Source: Brucella tritici
GTDB taxonomy: Bacteria; Pseudomonadota; Alphaproteobacteria; Rhizobiales; Rhizobiaceae
NCBI RefSeq assembly: GCF_902825325.1
Contig: NZ_CADEAR010000015.1
Location: forward strand, 1 to 64,000
Direction: 5' to 3'
DNA: 64,000 bases
Both the position numbers and the translations under genes were made by a program. Positions 8,574 to 16,460 of the stretch are shown in pieces (within the stretch, counting starts at the first letter, position 1; each line of letters starts with the position of its first letter). The notes under the pieces were generated by a model that was not told the DNA's origin, searched no databases, and saw only the letters and a list, made by a program, of their open reading frames with translations.

Positions 8574-8822
8574 ATGGGAAGCGCAGGAATAGGCTGGATT
8601 GCGGCAATCATCATCGGCGGTTTGGCCGGCTGGATTGCCTCCAATTTCATGAACAGCAATACCGGGATATTCATGAACGTCATACTCGGTATCATCGGCG
8701 CAGCCGTAGCGAGTTTTATCTTCGGATTTCTCGGTGTTTCGTTCGGCGGCTGGCTGGGCTATCTGATCGCGGGCTTTATCGGTGCCTGCATATTGATATG
8801 GCTGGGCCGATTGGTAAGTTAG
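8574..8822 (+). CDS. GlsB/YeaQ/YmgE family membrane protein
   Basis: 82-residue small membrane protein of the transglycosylase-associated family. It is Gly-rich with three hydrophobic segments: IGWIAAIIIGGLAGWIAS (4-21), the middle VILGIIGAAVASFIFGFLG, and a final LGYLIAGFIGACILIWLG. The name is historical; no transglycosylase activity is established, and family members are commonly stress-induced. AGGAGG precedes the ATG. It forms a two-gene unit with the DUF3597 gene and ends at the strong terminator at 8824-8849. Confidence 0.88.
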   Translation: MGSAGIGWIAAIIIGGLAGWIASNFMNSNTGIFMNVILGIIGAAVASFIFGFLGVSFGGWLGYLIAGFIGACILIWLGRLVS

Positions 8823-8823
8823 C

Positions 8824-8849
8824 AAAAAGGCGCCGCAAGGCGCCTTTTT
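8824..8849. terminator. Bidirectional terminator
   Basis: AAAAAGGCGCC-GCAA-GGCGCCTTTTT: an A-run, perfect GC stem and T-run, symmetrical on both strands. It lies between the convergent GlsB-type gene (ends 8822) and the FUSC gene (ends 8860), so it serves both. Confidence 0.92.
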
Positions 8850-8859
8850 CTTTGCGGGA

Positions 8860-9963
8860 TTAATTCCGAGTCCGATGCTCTGCGAGAAAAATGCGGTCAT
8901 CCCGATTGGAGCAGATTACCGCGAAGATGATCGCCAGAGCCGCACCCAGAAACGTATCGAGGATACGTTCGGAAATCATGCCGTCGTGCGGCACTCCCGG
9001 TGTCGCCAGATAGGTCATCAAAAGCGCCATCGGCGTCACCAGAATCTGTCCCAGCGCATAATTGCTGCCGATAATGACTTCGGTAGCGAATTGCAGTCCG
9101 GCCAGGATTGCAATGACGGACCAGAGGCTGGGCCCTTGCGCAAGCACCAGCCATGTAATCAAAGCGCCCAGAAGAGTGCCCGCCATGCGCTGCAAGGCCC
9201 GGTTCATGCTGATGTGCAGATGCGCACCCTGCATCACGGCGACAGCGCCCATGGCCGCCCAGGCGGGATGCGTAGCACCCAGAGCATGGGCAGTCAGGGC
9301 AGCAATTGCGGCACCAAGCGCAATCCGACCAGCGGCAACAAGCCGGTGAGCGGCCGGTCGCGACGGCTCGGACGGAAACGGTCTTTCCGGCGACGCCTGA
9401 TGACGAAACTTCTCGGTCAGGGCACAGATCAGGCAGGCGAGAGCCGAGACAATTGCCGTCGCGGCGGTGCGCTCGAAGACATCATGCAGCGATCCGACCG
9501 GCGCCATGGAGGCACCGGCTGCGAAGATGAATATGAGCGCGCCGGGCGGCCCGAATTTTCCGGTGACAGTTATGAAAGAGAAGATGCCCGCGGAAAGTGC
9601 CAGCAGCACAAGCTGGCCGGGCAGGGGCAAGCCGACCCATGTGGCGAGCGACATGAAAAATACCGCGAGCGTCTGGCAAATCGCGCACAGGAAGACGATC
9701 CATTCGCGTTTTGCCTCCGGAGCGAACCGGCCAAACAATGCGACAAGTGAGCCAAGCGAAGCAAAGCCGATCAGATGCGACCACGAGGACAGGCTGACCA
9801 GCGGAAGCGCGATAGCGACGGTGGCGGCAGCCTGAAGCCCGGCAAGCGACGAGTTTCGGAGCGAAGGCTGGCCAGCAAGGGCAATGCTTTCCCGAAACTG
9901 CTGCGGCTTCAAAAGATTATAGGCGGCGTGGCGCCGCCCGGAAAGAAATCCATCCGTTTTCAT
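8860..9963 (-). CDS. FUSC-family exporter-like membrane protein
   Basis: 367-residue protein of the FUSC/aromatic-acid-exporter superfamily. It has two blocks of closely spaced hydrophobic helices (about 40-175 and 205-350) separated by a hydrophilic loop. The second block shows the FUSC signature region: RIALGAAIAALTAHALGATHPAWAAMGAV, then HISMNRALQRMAGTLLGALITW. Such proteins export aromatic acids or related organic compounds across the inner membrane. It is the downstream partner of a MarR regulator, with start and stop overlapping in an ATGA, so translation is coupled. MarR plus FUSC usually means induction by a phenolic or other aromatic acid; here that is inference. Confidence 0.85.
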   Translation of the reverse strand: MKTDGFLSGRRHAAYNLLKPQQFRESIALAGQPSLRNSSLAGLQAAATVAIALPLVSLSSWSHLIGFASLGSLVALFGRFAPEAKREWIVFLCAICQTLAVFFMSLATWVGLPLPGQLVLLALSAGIFSFITVTGKFGPPGALIFIFAAGASMAPVGSLHDVFERTAATAIVSALACLICALTEKFRHQASPERPFPSEPSRPAAHRLVAAGRIALGAAIAALTAHALGATHPAWAAMGAVAVMQGAHLHISMNRALQRMAGTLLGALITWLVLAQGPSLWSVIAILAGLQFATEVIIGSNYALGQILVTPMALLMTYLATPGVPHDGMISERILDTFLGAALAIIFAVICSNRDDRIFLAEHRTRN

Positions 9964-10427
9964 TGTTCTGGGTCCTGCTCGCGGTCGGATTGTATCTGCG
10001 ACAGCCGGTGCTCGATGCTGTCGAAGCTGCGAAGTATGGTTGCAATGTCATCGTCCGACAGATCGGCAAGCATTTCTTTCTCGCCTTTTGCCAGTTCCTG
10101 ACGAATTTCGGCGACCCGCTTTTCCCCTTGCGCCGTGAGATGGACCAACCTTGCACGACTGTCCCTTTCATCGACGCGGCGTTCCGCCAGGCCTTGACGG
10201 CATAGAATGTCGAGAAGGCGCACGAGGCTGGAGCCGTCTATCCCGACCAGGGCAGCCAGTTCCTTTTGCGTCAGGCCGCCTCCTGTCTGGTGAAGATGGA
10301 CAAGGGGAACCCAGGTCGCATCGGTCAGTCCGGCTTCGGCAAGCCGGATGTCAAGCGCACGCCGCCAGCGCCGCGCCAGCAGTGAAAAGCGAATACCAAA
10401 TTGGGAACGGGGAGTGTCTGAAATCAT
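9960..10427 (-). CDS. MarR-family transcriptional regulator
   Basis: 155 residues with the MarR winged-helix: GLTQKELAALVGIDGSSLVRLLDILCRQGLAERRVDERDSRARLVHLT (about 50-98), flanked by dimerisation helices. It overlaps the FUSC exporter gene by 4 bases and probably autoregulates the pair through the near-perfect inverted repeat just upstream of its start (10447-10472). The predicted ligand is a small aromatic acid, from family knowledge rather than sequence evidence. Confidence 0.9.
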   Translation of the reverse strand: MISDTPRSQFGIRFSLLARRWRRALDIRLAEAGLTDATWVPLVHLHQTGGGLTQKELAALVGIDGSSLVRLLDILCRQGLAERRVDERDSRARLVHLTAQGEKRVAEIRQELAKGEKEMLADLSDDDIATILRSFDSIEHRLSQIQSDREQDPEQ

Positions 10428-10446
10428 GCAATGATTAAGGCATAAA

Positions 10447-10472
10447 ATAGTTTGAATTGCAAATCAAATTAT
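10447..10472. promoter_or_regulatory. Candidate MarR operator
   Basis: Inverted repeat ATAGTTTGA / TCAAATTAT around an 8-base centre, containing TTGAATTGCAAATCAA as a near-palindrome. It lies 20-45 bases before the MarR start in an AT-rich promoter region. The size and symmetry fit a MarR dimer site. Confidence 0.6.
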
Positions 10473-10495
10473 AATTGAGGGCGCATGGGGAGCGA

Positions 10496-10519
10496 CCGGA
10501 ACGGGATCGACCGTTCCGG
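10496..10519 (-). terminator. Stem-loop after Rid gene
   Basis: CCGGAACGG-GATCGA-CCGTTCCGG, a perfect 9-bp stem directly after the Rid-family stop at 10529 on the minus strand. There is no T-run on either side; terminator function is likely but weak. Confidence 0.45.
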
Positions 10520-10528
10520 CGTAACGGT

Positions 10529-10927
10529 TCAGAGATTGCCTGTTGTGCGTGCGATGACCTTGATTTCAAAGTCGAAACCGGCAAGCCAGTTGACGCCAAC
10601 CGCTGTCCAGTTGGGAAAAGGTGGATCGCTGAAAATCTGGTTCTTGATCTGCATGATGGTTTCGAACTGGTTTTCTGGATCGGTATGAAAGGTGGTCACA
10701 TCGATGATATCGTCGAAGGTGCAACCGGCAGCCTTCAGCGTTGCTTCAAGATTTTCGAAAGCGAGCTGAACCTGCTTTCCAAAGTCTGGTTCAGGTGTTC
10801 CGTCGTTGCGACTTCCAACCTGACCGGAGACGAAAACCAGATCGCCTGAGCGGATCGCGGCGGAATAACCGTGCGCTTCATAAAGGGCATGGCGGTTGGC
10901 CGGAAAGATAGCCTCTCTTTTTGTCAT
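10529..10927 (-). CDS. Rid-family protein without the deaminase arginine
   Basis: 132-residue YjgF/YER057c/UK114 (Rid) superfamily protein, showing GDLVFVSGQVG, NLEATLKAAGCTFDDIIDVTTF and a C-terminal strand FEIKVIAR. Canonical RidA carries an Arg in a PARSCV-like motif that is needed for imine/enamine hydrolysis; here the matching stretch reads PFPNWTAVGV, with Trp at that place, so RidA-type deaminase activity is doubtful. It probably belongs to one of the non-RidA subgroups. It is divergent from a TetR gene and shares its operator region (11011-11077), so it is likely the regulator's target. Confidence 0.85.
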   Translation of the reverse strand: MTKREAIFPANRHALYEAHGYSAAIRSGDLVFVSGQVGSRNDGTPEPDFGKQVQLAFENLEATLKAAGCTFDDIIDVTTFHTDPENQFETIMQIKNQIFSDPPFPNWTAVGVNWLAGFDFEIKVIARTTGNL

Positions 10928-11010
10928 TCTCGTTTTCCTTCGTCGTGTTGCGGCGTGGGTCGCTGGGAGAATTTACCCGTTCGTGGCTTCACAAGCGGTC
11001 GGTTTATTTG

Positions 11011-11077
11011 ATATACGCCATGTATATTAAACAGCACATATACGGCCTGTATGTCAATTCATATACGTATCGTATAT
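11011..11077. promoter_or_regulatory. Three tandem TetR-type operators
   Basis: Three copies of a 17-bp dyad with consensus ATATACG-NNN-YGTATRT: 11011-11027, 11038-11054 and 11061-11077. Start-to-start spacings are 27 and 23 bases. They fill the region between the divergent Rid and TetR genes, the last ending just before the TetR coding region. This is strong evidence for cooperative autoregulation by the TetR protein and joint control of the Rid gene. Confidence 0.8.
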
Positions 11078-11093
11078 AAAAATGGGTGTGATA

Positions 11094-11690
11094 ATGGCGG
11101 TGAACCTGCGCATCAAGGCGATGGAAGAAAACCGGGTGAAGCTGATTGCAGCGGCCCGGAAAGCTTTTGCGGAAAAAGGTTACGCCGCCGCCTCAATGGA
11201 TGAATTGACCGCTGAGGTGGGCCTGACACGCGGTGCGCTCTATCACAATTTTGGTGACAAACGTGGGCTTTTGGCAGCCGTGGTTAGCCAAATGGACAGC
11301 GAAATGGCTGCGCGTGCGCAAGCGATTGCTACGCGCGCCGATAATCTGTGGGAGGGGCTTCTGGCGGAAGGGGTCGCCTATATGGAGATGGCGCTCGATC
11401 CGGATATCCAGCGCATCGTGCTGCTCGATGGACCGGCGTTTCTCGGCGATCCATCACAATGGCCGAGCCAGAATAGCTGTCTGCAAGCGTCGCGGCAGAA
11501 GATGGCGAAGCTGATCGAGCAAGGCGTGTTGAAACCGGTTGACCCGGAAGCCGCCGCGCGATTGCTCAACGGCGCTGCACTGAATGCGGCGCTCTGGATT
11601 GCTGCCAGCGACGATCCGAAAGCCGTTCTTTCCAAGGCGATTGAGGCCTTTCAGTCACTCGCGACCGGCCTGCTGGCAAAACCGGTTTAG
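11094..11690 (+). CDS. TetR-family transcriptional regulator
   Basis: 198 residues from ATG at 11094; an in-frame ATG at 11082 sits against the third operator with no room for a ribosome-binding site. The N-terminal TetR helix-turn-helix reads AARKAFAEKGYAAASMDELTAEVGLTRGALYHNFGDKRGLL (about 18-58). The C-terminal ligand-binding domain has the common RIVLLDGPAFLGDPSQW motif of the AcrR-like C-terminal group. It is divergent from the Rid gene, with three operators between them, so it is almost surely autoregulated. The ligand is unknown. Confidence 0.9.
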   Translation: MAVNLRIKAMEENRVKLIAAARKAFAEKGYAAASMDELTAEVGLTRGALYHNFGDKRGLLAAVVSQMDSEMAARAQAIATRADNLWEGLLAEGVAYMEMALDPDIQRIVLLDGPAFLGDPSQWPSQNSCLQASRQKMAKLIEQGVLKPVDPEAAARLLNGAALNAALWIAASDDPKAVLSKAIEAFQSLATGLLAKPV

Positions 11691-11996
11691 GGTCAGGACC
11701 TTTTGACGGAAATGGCGCCTGAAATGACAGGAGCAGATCGCGAGTTATTTCAGTGTCCAGAGGATGTGGTCCATCCGCCCGGCTACTTCATCGAAAAAGC
11801 TCGGAAATGAACCACATTTCCTTCGCCTTTTCTCCTCGTGTCCAAACGGATGGCCTCGTACCATTTTCACCAAATTAATAGGTCCTGCCCCCTAGATATC
11901 TGGCAATCCGGTTGACGGAGATGTGGTAATTGTTCAGTTTTTATTGACTTGTTATATTAGGAAAACAGAACAAACCGATCCCGACACGGAGACCCT
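11691..11996 (+). promoter_or_regulatory. Intergenic region with antiporter promoter
   Basis: About 306 bases with no convincing gene on either strand. A plausible promoter for the antiporter gene is TTGTTC (11930-11935), 17 bases, TATATT (11953-11958), leaving a leader of about 30 bases to the ATG at 11997. Nothing else recognised. Confidence 0.45.
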
Positions 11997-13790
11997 ATGG
12001 CGACTGAAGGACTTGGACAGACACTTGGGCCTGCTGTGGTTCTGCTTGCCGCCGGTGTCGTGGCGGTGCCGCTGTTTCGGAAGCTTGGTCTCGGTTCGGT
12101 GCTGGGGTATTTCGCTGCCGGTGCCCTGGTCGGGCCGTCGGTTTTCGGGTTCTTCACCGACCCCGCAACGATCCTGCATTTTTCCGAGCTTGGCGTGGTC
12201 ATGTTCCTGTTCGTCATCGGACTTGAAATGCGTCCCGGCAAGCTCTGGACAATGCGGCAGCAGATATTCGGTCTCGGTCTTGCACAGGTTCTAAGCTGCA
12301 TTGCCCTTCTCACCGGCGCGGGCGTTCTTCTGGGCTTGTCGCCGGTAACAGCCCTGATTGCCGGCTCCGGCTTCGTCTTGTCTTCCACAGCCGTCATTAT
12401 GTCGATGTTGCAGGAGCGGGGGGAAATAGCCACGCCGGACGGCCAGAAGGCCGTCTCCATCCTCCTGCTCGAAGATCTCATGATCGTACCGCTACTGGCA
12501 CTTGTCGCCTTTCTTTCACCTGCTCAGCATGAATCTGGCGGGGTTTTGGGTATTGCGATAGCCATTGGCGCCATTTTGCTGCTGATTGCTGTCGGGCGCT
12601 GGTTGCTCGATCCGTTCTTTTCGTTACTGGCGCGGGCCCGGACACGGGAGGTTCTGACAGCGGGCGCCTTGATCGTCGTGCTTGGCGCTGCCTTGTTGAT
12701 GGAAGCGAGCGGGCTTTCCATGGCAATGGGCGCCTTCCTGGCCGGGGTGATGCTGTCCGGTTCCAGTTACCGGCATCAGATTGAAAGCGACATCGAGCCG
12801 TTCAAGGGGCTCTTGATGGGGCTGTTCTTTCTGGCAGTCGGCATGTCGCTCGATCTTGGCGTGGTAGCATCGGATTGGCCGTCGGTTCTCATCTTCCTTG
12901 TCGCCTATGTGATTACGAAGGCAATCGGCATCTATGCTGTCGCCCGTATTTTCGGCTCCAGCCATCATTCGGCGCTCGAACGGACACTGCTCTTTGCGCA
13001 GGGCGGCGAATTCGCCTTTGTTCTCTATACGTCGGCATTCGGCAACGGGCTGATTTCCGCGCGAGACAACGCCCTTTTTTCAACCGTCATCATTTTGTCG
13101 ATGGCTGTGACGCCATTCGTTCTTATTCTGGGTTCCCGGCTTTTGCGTGAGGAAGCGCCGTCTCTCGAAGGCATTGAAGCCGCGCACAATCTCAAAGGCC
13201 GTGTACTGATGATCGGCTTCGGGCGGTTCGGGCAAATCGCATCGCAATTGCTGCTCGCACAAAGGTCGGATGTTTCGATTATCGAAGCCGATCCCAACCG
13301 CATCCGTGAAGCCGGGCGGTTCGGTTTCAAGATATTCTATGGCGACGGATCGCGGCTCGACATCCTGCATCACTCAGGCGCGGACGAAGCCGAAATCATC
13401 ATGGTCTGCGTGGACGACCGGAAGACGGCCAATCGGATTGTCGAGCTGGTCAAGTCCCATTTTCCGGCGGCAAAGCTCATGGTGCGTTCCTATGATCGTA
13501 CGCATTCCATCGAATTGCTCAAGGCAGGAGTGGATTTCGAGCTGCGCGAAACATTCGAATCCGCGCTCCTTTTCGGAAAGGAAGCTCTTTGCGAGCTTGG
13601 GCTGGACGAGGTGGTCGCAGAAGACACGCTGCGCGATATTCGCATGCGCGATGCCGAACGGCTGACGGCGCAGGTGCAGGGCGATATCTATTCCGGTGCC
13701 GATCAGCTGCTTACCGGCGTTCCTGTCCCTGAACCTCTGACGCCTCCCGGCAAGATTACGAAACTCGCCGGGGAAGAAGGTTCAAGCTGA
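11997..13790 (+). CDS. Kef-type monovalent cation:proton antiporter (CPA2) with RCK domain
   Basis: 597-residue inner-membrane protein. Residues 1-390 form the CPA2 exchanger with about 12-13 hydrophobic helices. They include GYFAAGALVGPSVFG, LFVIGLEMRP and SILLLEDLMIVPLLAL, which carries the ED pair typical of Kef transport helices. An RCK/TrkA-N NAD-binding domain follows (about 400-520), with the Rossmann motif VLMIGFGRFGQ and the acidic end of strand 2 IIEADPNR. Kef systems extrude K+ in exchange for H+ and protect against electrophiles. No ancillary KefF/KefG quinone reductase is adjacent, so KefB/KefC equivalence is not settled. The length is normal. Confidence 0.9.
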   Translation: MATEGLGQTLGPAVVLLAAGVVAVPLFRKLGLGSVLGYFAAGALVGPSVFGFFTDPATILHFSELGVVMFLFVIGLEMRPGKLWTMRQQIFGLGLAQVLSCIALLTGAGVLLGLSPVTALIAGSGFVLSSTAVIMSMLQERGEIATPDGQKAVSILLLEDLMIVPLLALVAFLSPAQHESGGVLGIAIAIGAILLLIAVGRWLLDPFFSLLARARTREVLTAGALIVVLGAALLMEASGLSMAMGAFLAGVMLSGSSYRHQIESDIEPFKGLLMGLFFLAVGMSLDLGVVASDWPSVLIFLVAYVITKAIGIYAVARIFGSSHHSALERTLLFAQGGEFAFVLYTSAFGNGLISARDNALFSTVIILSMAVTPFVLILGSRLLREEAPSLEGIEAAHNLKGRVLMIGFGRFGQIASQLLLAQRSDVSIIEADPNRIREAGRFGFKIFYGDGSRLDILHHSGADEAEIIMVCVDDRKTANRIVELVKSHFPAAKLMVRSYDRTHSIELLKAGVDFELRETFESALLFGKEALCELGLDEVVAEDTLRDIRMRDAERLTAQVQGDIYSGADQLLTGVPVPEPLTPPGKITKLAGEEGSS

Positions 13791-13815
13791 ACAATATGCT
13801 TTGAAGTGCCGAATT

Positions 13816-13917
13816 AGCGCATCCCGAAAAGTGTGAAACGGCTTTCGGAATAAGATGCGCGTCAAAACAAACAGGTAGAGCGTCGATCTGATTCGAACAG
13901 ATCGAAATGCGCTCTAG
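13816..13917. repeat. Dispersed palindromic repeat, copy 2
   Basis: Begins AGCGCATCCCGAAAAGTGTG, contains GCTTTCGGAATAAGATGCGC and GACAAAC-like spacer bases, and ends in a hairpin CGATCTG-ATTCGAA-CAGATCG followed by GCGCTCTAG. It closely resembles copies at 16394 and 38855. Its GCTCTA end supplies the stop codon of the phosphatase gene (13914). Confidence 0.8.
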
Positions 13918-14498
13918 TCCCGCACTGCCATTTGCAGTTCGGCCTGACGCCCCAGTGTCGTCATCCATTCGCTGTACTGGGGGTTCCGCTCGATCTGGCG
14001 CCCGTAATGCCTGCGCAATGCGGCTGTCAGTTCGCCTTTACGCCCAAGCTGTTCGTCCGCAAACCCGATCATCTGGGAGTTCGGCCAGGCCTGCGGGCGA
14101 ATGGCGACAAGGCGGGTGAAGAGGCTTTCGGCCGTCTCGTCCTGATTGGCCTGCGCCATAAGCGAAACCATCGCCGCCGTCGAGCGCGACACGCCCATGT
14201 GGCAATGGACCAGCAGATGGCTTGGCGCTTCCGGGTTTTGCGCGGCAAGGAATTCCGAGCCGAACTCGAGGATCGCACTCATATGATCTGGGGTCGGCAT
14301 TGTGTGGTTGTCGGCGGCATTGATGATGTCATGAAAACGCAACGTCACGCGATGATGTCGCTCGAAAGTCTGAAACGCATCGAGTTCCGGAAGGTCCGGA
14401 TCGACCAGCGAAAGAACATGGGTGACTTTGCGCGTCCGCTGTTCGGGTAGTTCCTGAATTCCACACACGGTCAGTTGCGGGGCGAAATGCACAGTCAT
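13914..14498 (-). CDS. Tyrosine/dual-specificity-type protein phosphatase
   Basis: 194 residues with a protein-tyrosine-phosphatase P-loop LLVHCHMGVSRSTAAM. The catalytic Cys99 and Arg105 form the CX5R signature, preceded by His98. A general-acid Asp is likely among the acidic residues upstream (FHDIINAAD, 56-63). A compact single domain without signal peptide or membrane segment suggests a cytoplasmic enzyme acting on phosphotyrosine or another phosphoester. ATG at 14498 has an AAGGAGA Shine-Dalgarno with good spacing. The stop codon lies inside a repeat element. Substrate unknown; neighbours give no clue. Confidence 0.85.
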   Translation of the reverse strand: MTVHFAPQLTVCGIQELPEQRTRKVTHVLSLVDPDLPELDAFQTFERHHRVTLRFHDIINAADNHTMPTPDHMSAILEFGSEFLAAQNPEAPSHLLVHCHMGVSRSTAAMVSLMAQANQDETAESLFTRLVAIRPQAWPNSQMIGFADEQLGRKGELTAALRRHYGRQIERNPQYSEWMTTLGRQAELQMAVRD

Positions 14499-14528
14499 GC
14501 CAGTCTCCTTGGATTTCAGTTATGCCGT

Positions 14529-14634
14529 CCAGAGCATTTCCTGTTTTTTTGAATCATCAGGAATGGTCTATCCATTTGTTTTTACACACATCTTTTTCCG
14601 AAGGCCGCTTTGCGCTTTTCGGAGTGCGCTCTGG
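14529..14634. repeat. Dispersed palindromic repeat, copy 3
   Basis: Starts CAGAGCATTTCCTG, holds TGAATCATCAGGAATG and CATTTGTTTTTAC, and ends GTGCGCTCTGG. It shares the TTTCCTGTTTT...GAATCAT core with copy 5 (25512). It lies between the phosphatase start and the Gly/Met-tailed membrane protein gene. Confidence 0.75.
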
Positions 14635-14677
14635 TTTGAAAATGACGGGATGGTGATACATCGCATAGACGACATTT

Positions 14678-15442
14678 TCATGTTCGATGTCCCGAGCCCG
14701 TCTCATCGTCGTTGGTGCTCCCAAGCCCCATACCGCCGCCCATGCCACCTCCCATTCCCATGCCGCCGCCTTTCCCGCCTTCGCCCTTCGCGCGGTCATC
14801 CTTGCCGCGTCCACTGCCGCTCGACGGTCGTGTCGGACCCTGAGACGGGATTTGCAGATCCAGCGGGATAGGATCAAGATCAAGGGCGGTGCGAATGAAA
14901 TTGCGCAATGACGTGACCAGCTCACCCGTATGAACCGGGTGTCCTGCCACCAGTTCGCGGGCCGCCTTTTCTGCAAGCCTTACATGCTCTTCCGTCCCCA
15001 GAAGAAGAACATCCGAAAGTGCCGCCTCGACAGAATCGCGAATACGCCGGCGGCGCTCGGAATGCGCAACGATCTCCACCGTCTCGGCTTCTTCCGTCTC
15101 CGGTGGATGCCGTAACTCGCGCAAATGGCGCGGATCGACGGAAAGGTCGCCCGTAAACGAACCGCCAAGCGTCTTATAGGCAGCGATGAGTGTCTTCAGC
15201 CGTTCGTTGATCTGGCGATTCATGCGCTCGCGTCGCTGTTGTATCGTCAACATCATAAGCAGACGGATGCCAACGCCGATCAGCGTAAAAAGTGCGAGGC
15301 CCAACAAAGTGGCTGTCAGACTTTGCCAGGAGCTGAAATCAATGCCGCGCAGCGAAAATCTCCATGGGGAAGGTGTACGGTTCCTACTAAAGCCCGAAGT
15401 GTGGTGCGTTGCAACACTTGTTGCGGCTACAGGCATGTTCAT
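14678..15442 (-). CDS. Membrane-anchored protein with Gly/Met-rich tail
   Basis: 254-residue protein of no family I can name. There is one membrane helix near residues 40-66 (LTATLLGLALFTLIGVGIRL). A mostly helical, charged cytoplasmic domain follows (RRERMNRQINERLKTLIAAYKTLGGSFTGDL; RRRRIRDSVEAALSDVLLLGTEEHVRLA). The tail is low-complexity: GKGGGMGMGGGMGGGMG near 220-245. The ATG at 15442 has no strong ribosome-binding site; the ATG two codons later is equally possible. It lies 36 bases after the DUF930 gene on the same strand, so the two may form an operon. The helical core is conserved-looking, but the role is unknown. Confidence 0.6.
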   Translation of the reverse strand: MNMPVAATSVATHHTSGFSRNRTPSPWRFSLRGIDFSSWQSLTATLLGLALFTLIGVGIRLLMMLTIQQRRERMNRQINERLKTLIAAYKTLGGSFTGDLSVDPRHLRELRHPPETEEAETVEIVAHSERRRRIRDSVEAALSDVLLLGTEEHVRLAEKAARELVAGHPVHTGELVTSLRNFIRTALDLDPIPLDLQIPSQGPTRPSSGSGRGKDDRAKGEGGKGGGMGMGGGMGGGMGLGSTNDDETGSGHRT

Positions 15443-15478
15443 TTGGGCCGTGCAAAGGGCAGTTTGAAATCGCTGATG

Positions 15479-16360
15479 CTAATCCCTTGGAAGCTGCCTT
15501 CTGGCCCATTCTCCTTCGGGAATGGCCCGTCCGATATTGTAGCTGAAAGTGTCGATCACCATCGTTTCCGCATCGACCTTGCACGTGAAATCGATAGCAT
15601 ACCATTTGCGCTTGCTACGAAAGGCGCCGTCGCTGACCGTCAGGCCAGTTGCTGAAACGGAACCGCCTTCACGCGCAAGCATATCCGGAAAAGCGCCAGG
15701 TTGATGGCGGCGCACCTGTTCGAGCGCCTCGATACCGCATATCTGGATGATCCGGTCGTTGGGCGCGAGCTTGCCCAGCGCCTGTTTCACACGAGGATCG
15801 GACATGGCATCCTTCGAATAGATTTCGCGCGCTCGCGTCAGCTTTTTGGCTGGCGTCGCCGGTTTGGGAGCGTCGGCTTTCTGATCCTTTGCCGTTTGAG
15901 CTTTTTCGGACGTAGCTGGCTTTTCTTGCGGTGCGGGCGGCTTCTTTTCTTCAGCTGCCGCGATCTGACCGGTTTCGGATGGTTTTTCCTTAGCCTGCTC
16001 AGCATCCGTTGCCGCATCAGCCTCGGAGGGCTCGTCCGGCTTTTGCGTTTCTTCAGGTGTCGTGGGCGGCAGGTCCTGCTCTGGCGGCGATTTCACCTCC
16101 TGTTTAGCTGCCGCGGACTCGAACGCCTGCGGTTGCGGTGGAGGAGCGGCCTGTTCCGGTGTCTTTGGTGCCTTTGGCTGCGGCTTCTTTTCAGGGGGCG
16201 GCGGTTGAACCAGCTCCACATTGACGCTTTGTTCGGCAGCGGGCGAGGGAAGCTCCGGAAGGCGGATCAGAAACAGCAATGCCAGCATCAGATGCAAGGC
16301 GACCGAGGCGGGTAGTCCCCAACCGGCCTCTTGCAAAACTCTTCTGGTGAACTGCAGCAT
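15479..16360 (-). CDS. DUF930-domain protein with TonB-like N-terminus
   Basis: 293 residues. An N-terminal membrane anchor LPASVALHLMLALLFLIRLPEL (about 17-38) is followed by a long Pro/Lys/Glu/Ala-rich stretch (about 45-175), like the periplasm-spanning region of TonB. The C-terminal DUF930 domain follows: DPRVKQALGKLAPNDRIIQICGIEALEQ and KWYAIDFTCKV, with two cysteines likely to be disulfide-bonded. DUF930 is characteristic of Rhizobiales and its role is unknown. Despite the TonB-like linker there is no TonB C-terminal domain and no ExbBD nearby, so it is more likely an envelope protein than an energy transducer. Confidence 0.8.
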   Translation of the reverse strand: MLQFTRRVLQEAGWGLPASVALHLMLALLFLIRLPELPSPAAEQSVNVELVQPPPPEKKPQPKAPKTPEQAAPPPQPQAFESAAAKQEVKSPPEQDLPPTTPEETQKPDEPSEADAATDAEQAKEKPSETGQIAAAEEKKPPAPQEKPATSEKAQTAKDQKADAPKPATPAKKLTRAREIYSKDAMSDPRVKQALGKLAPNDRIIQICGIEALEQVRRHQPGAFPDMLAREGGSVSATGLTVSDGAFRSKRKWYAIDFTCKVDAETMVIDTFSYNIGRAIPEGEWARRQLPRD

Positions 16361-16393
16361 GGCTCCAACGATCAGGGACTCGAAAAGTTCAAT

Positions 16394-16460
16394 CTAGAGC
16401 GCATCCTGAAAAGTGTGAAACGGTTTTCGGAAAGATGCGCGTCAAAATAAACAGTTAGAG
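16394..16460. repeat. Dispersed palindromic repeat, copy 4
   Basis: CTAGAGCGCATCCTGAAAAG, then GGTTTTCGGAAAGATGCGC, then GTTAGAGC. This is a shorter version of copy 2. Its GTTAGAGC end provides the stop codon of the Lrp gene (complement of 16455-16457). Confidence 0.8.
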
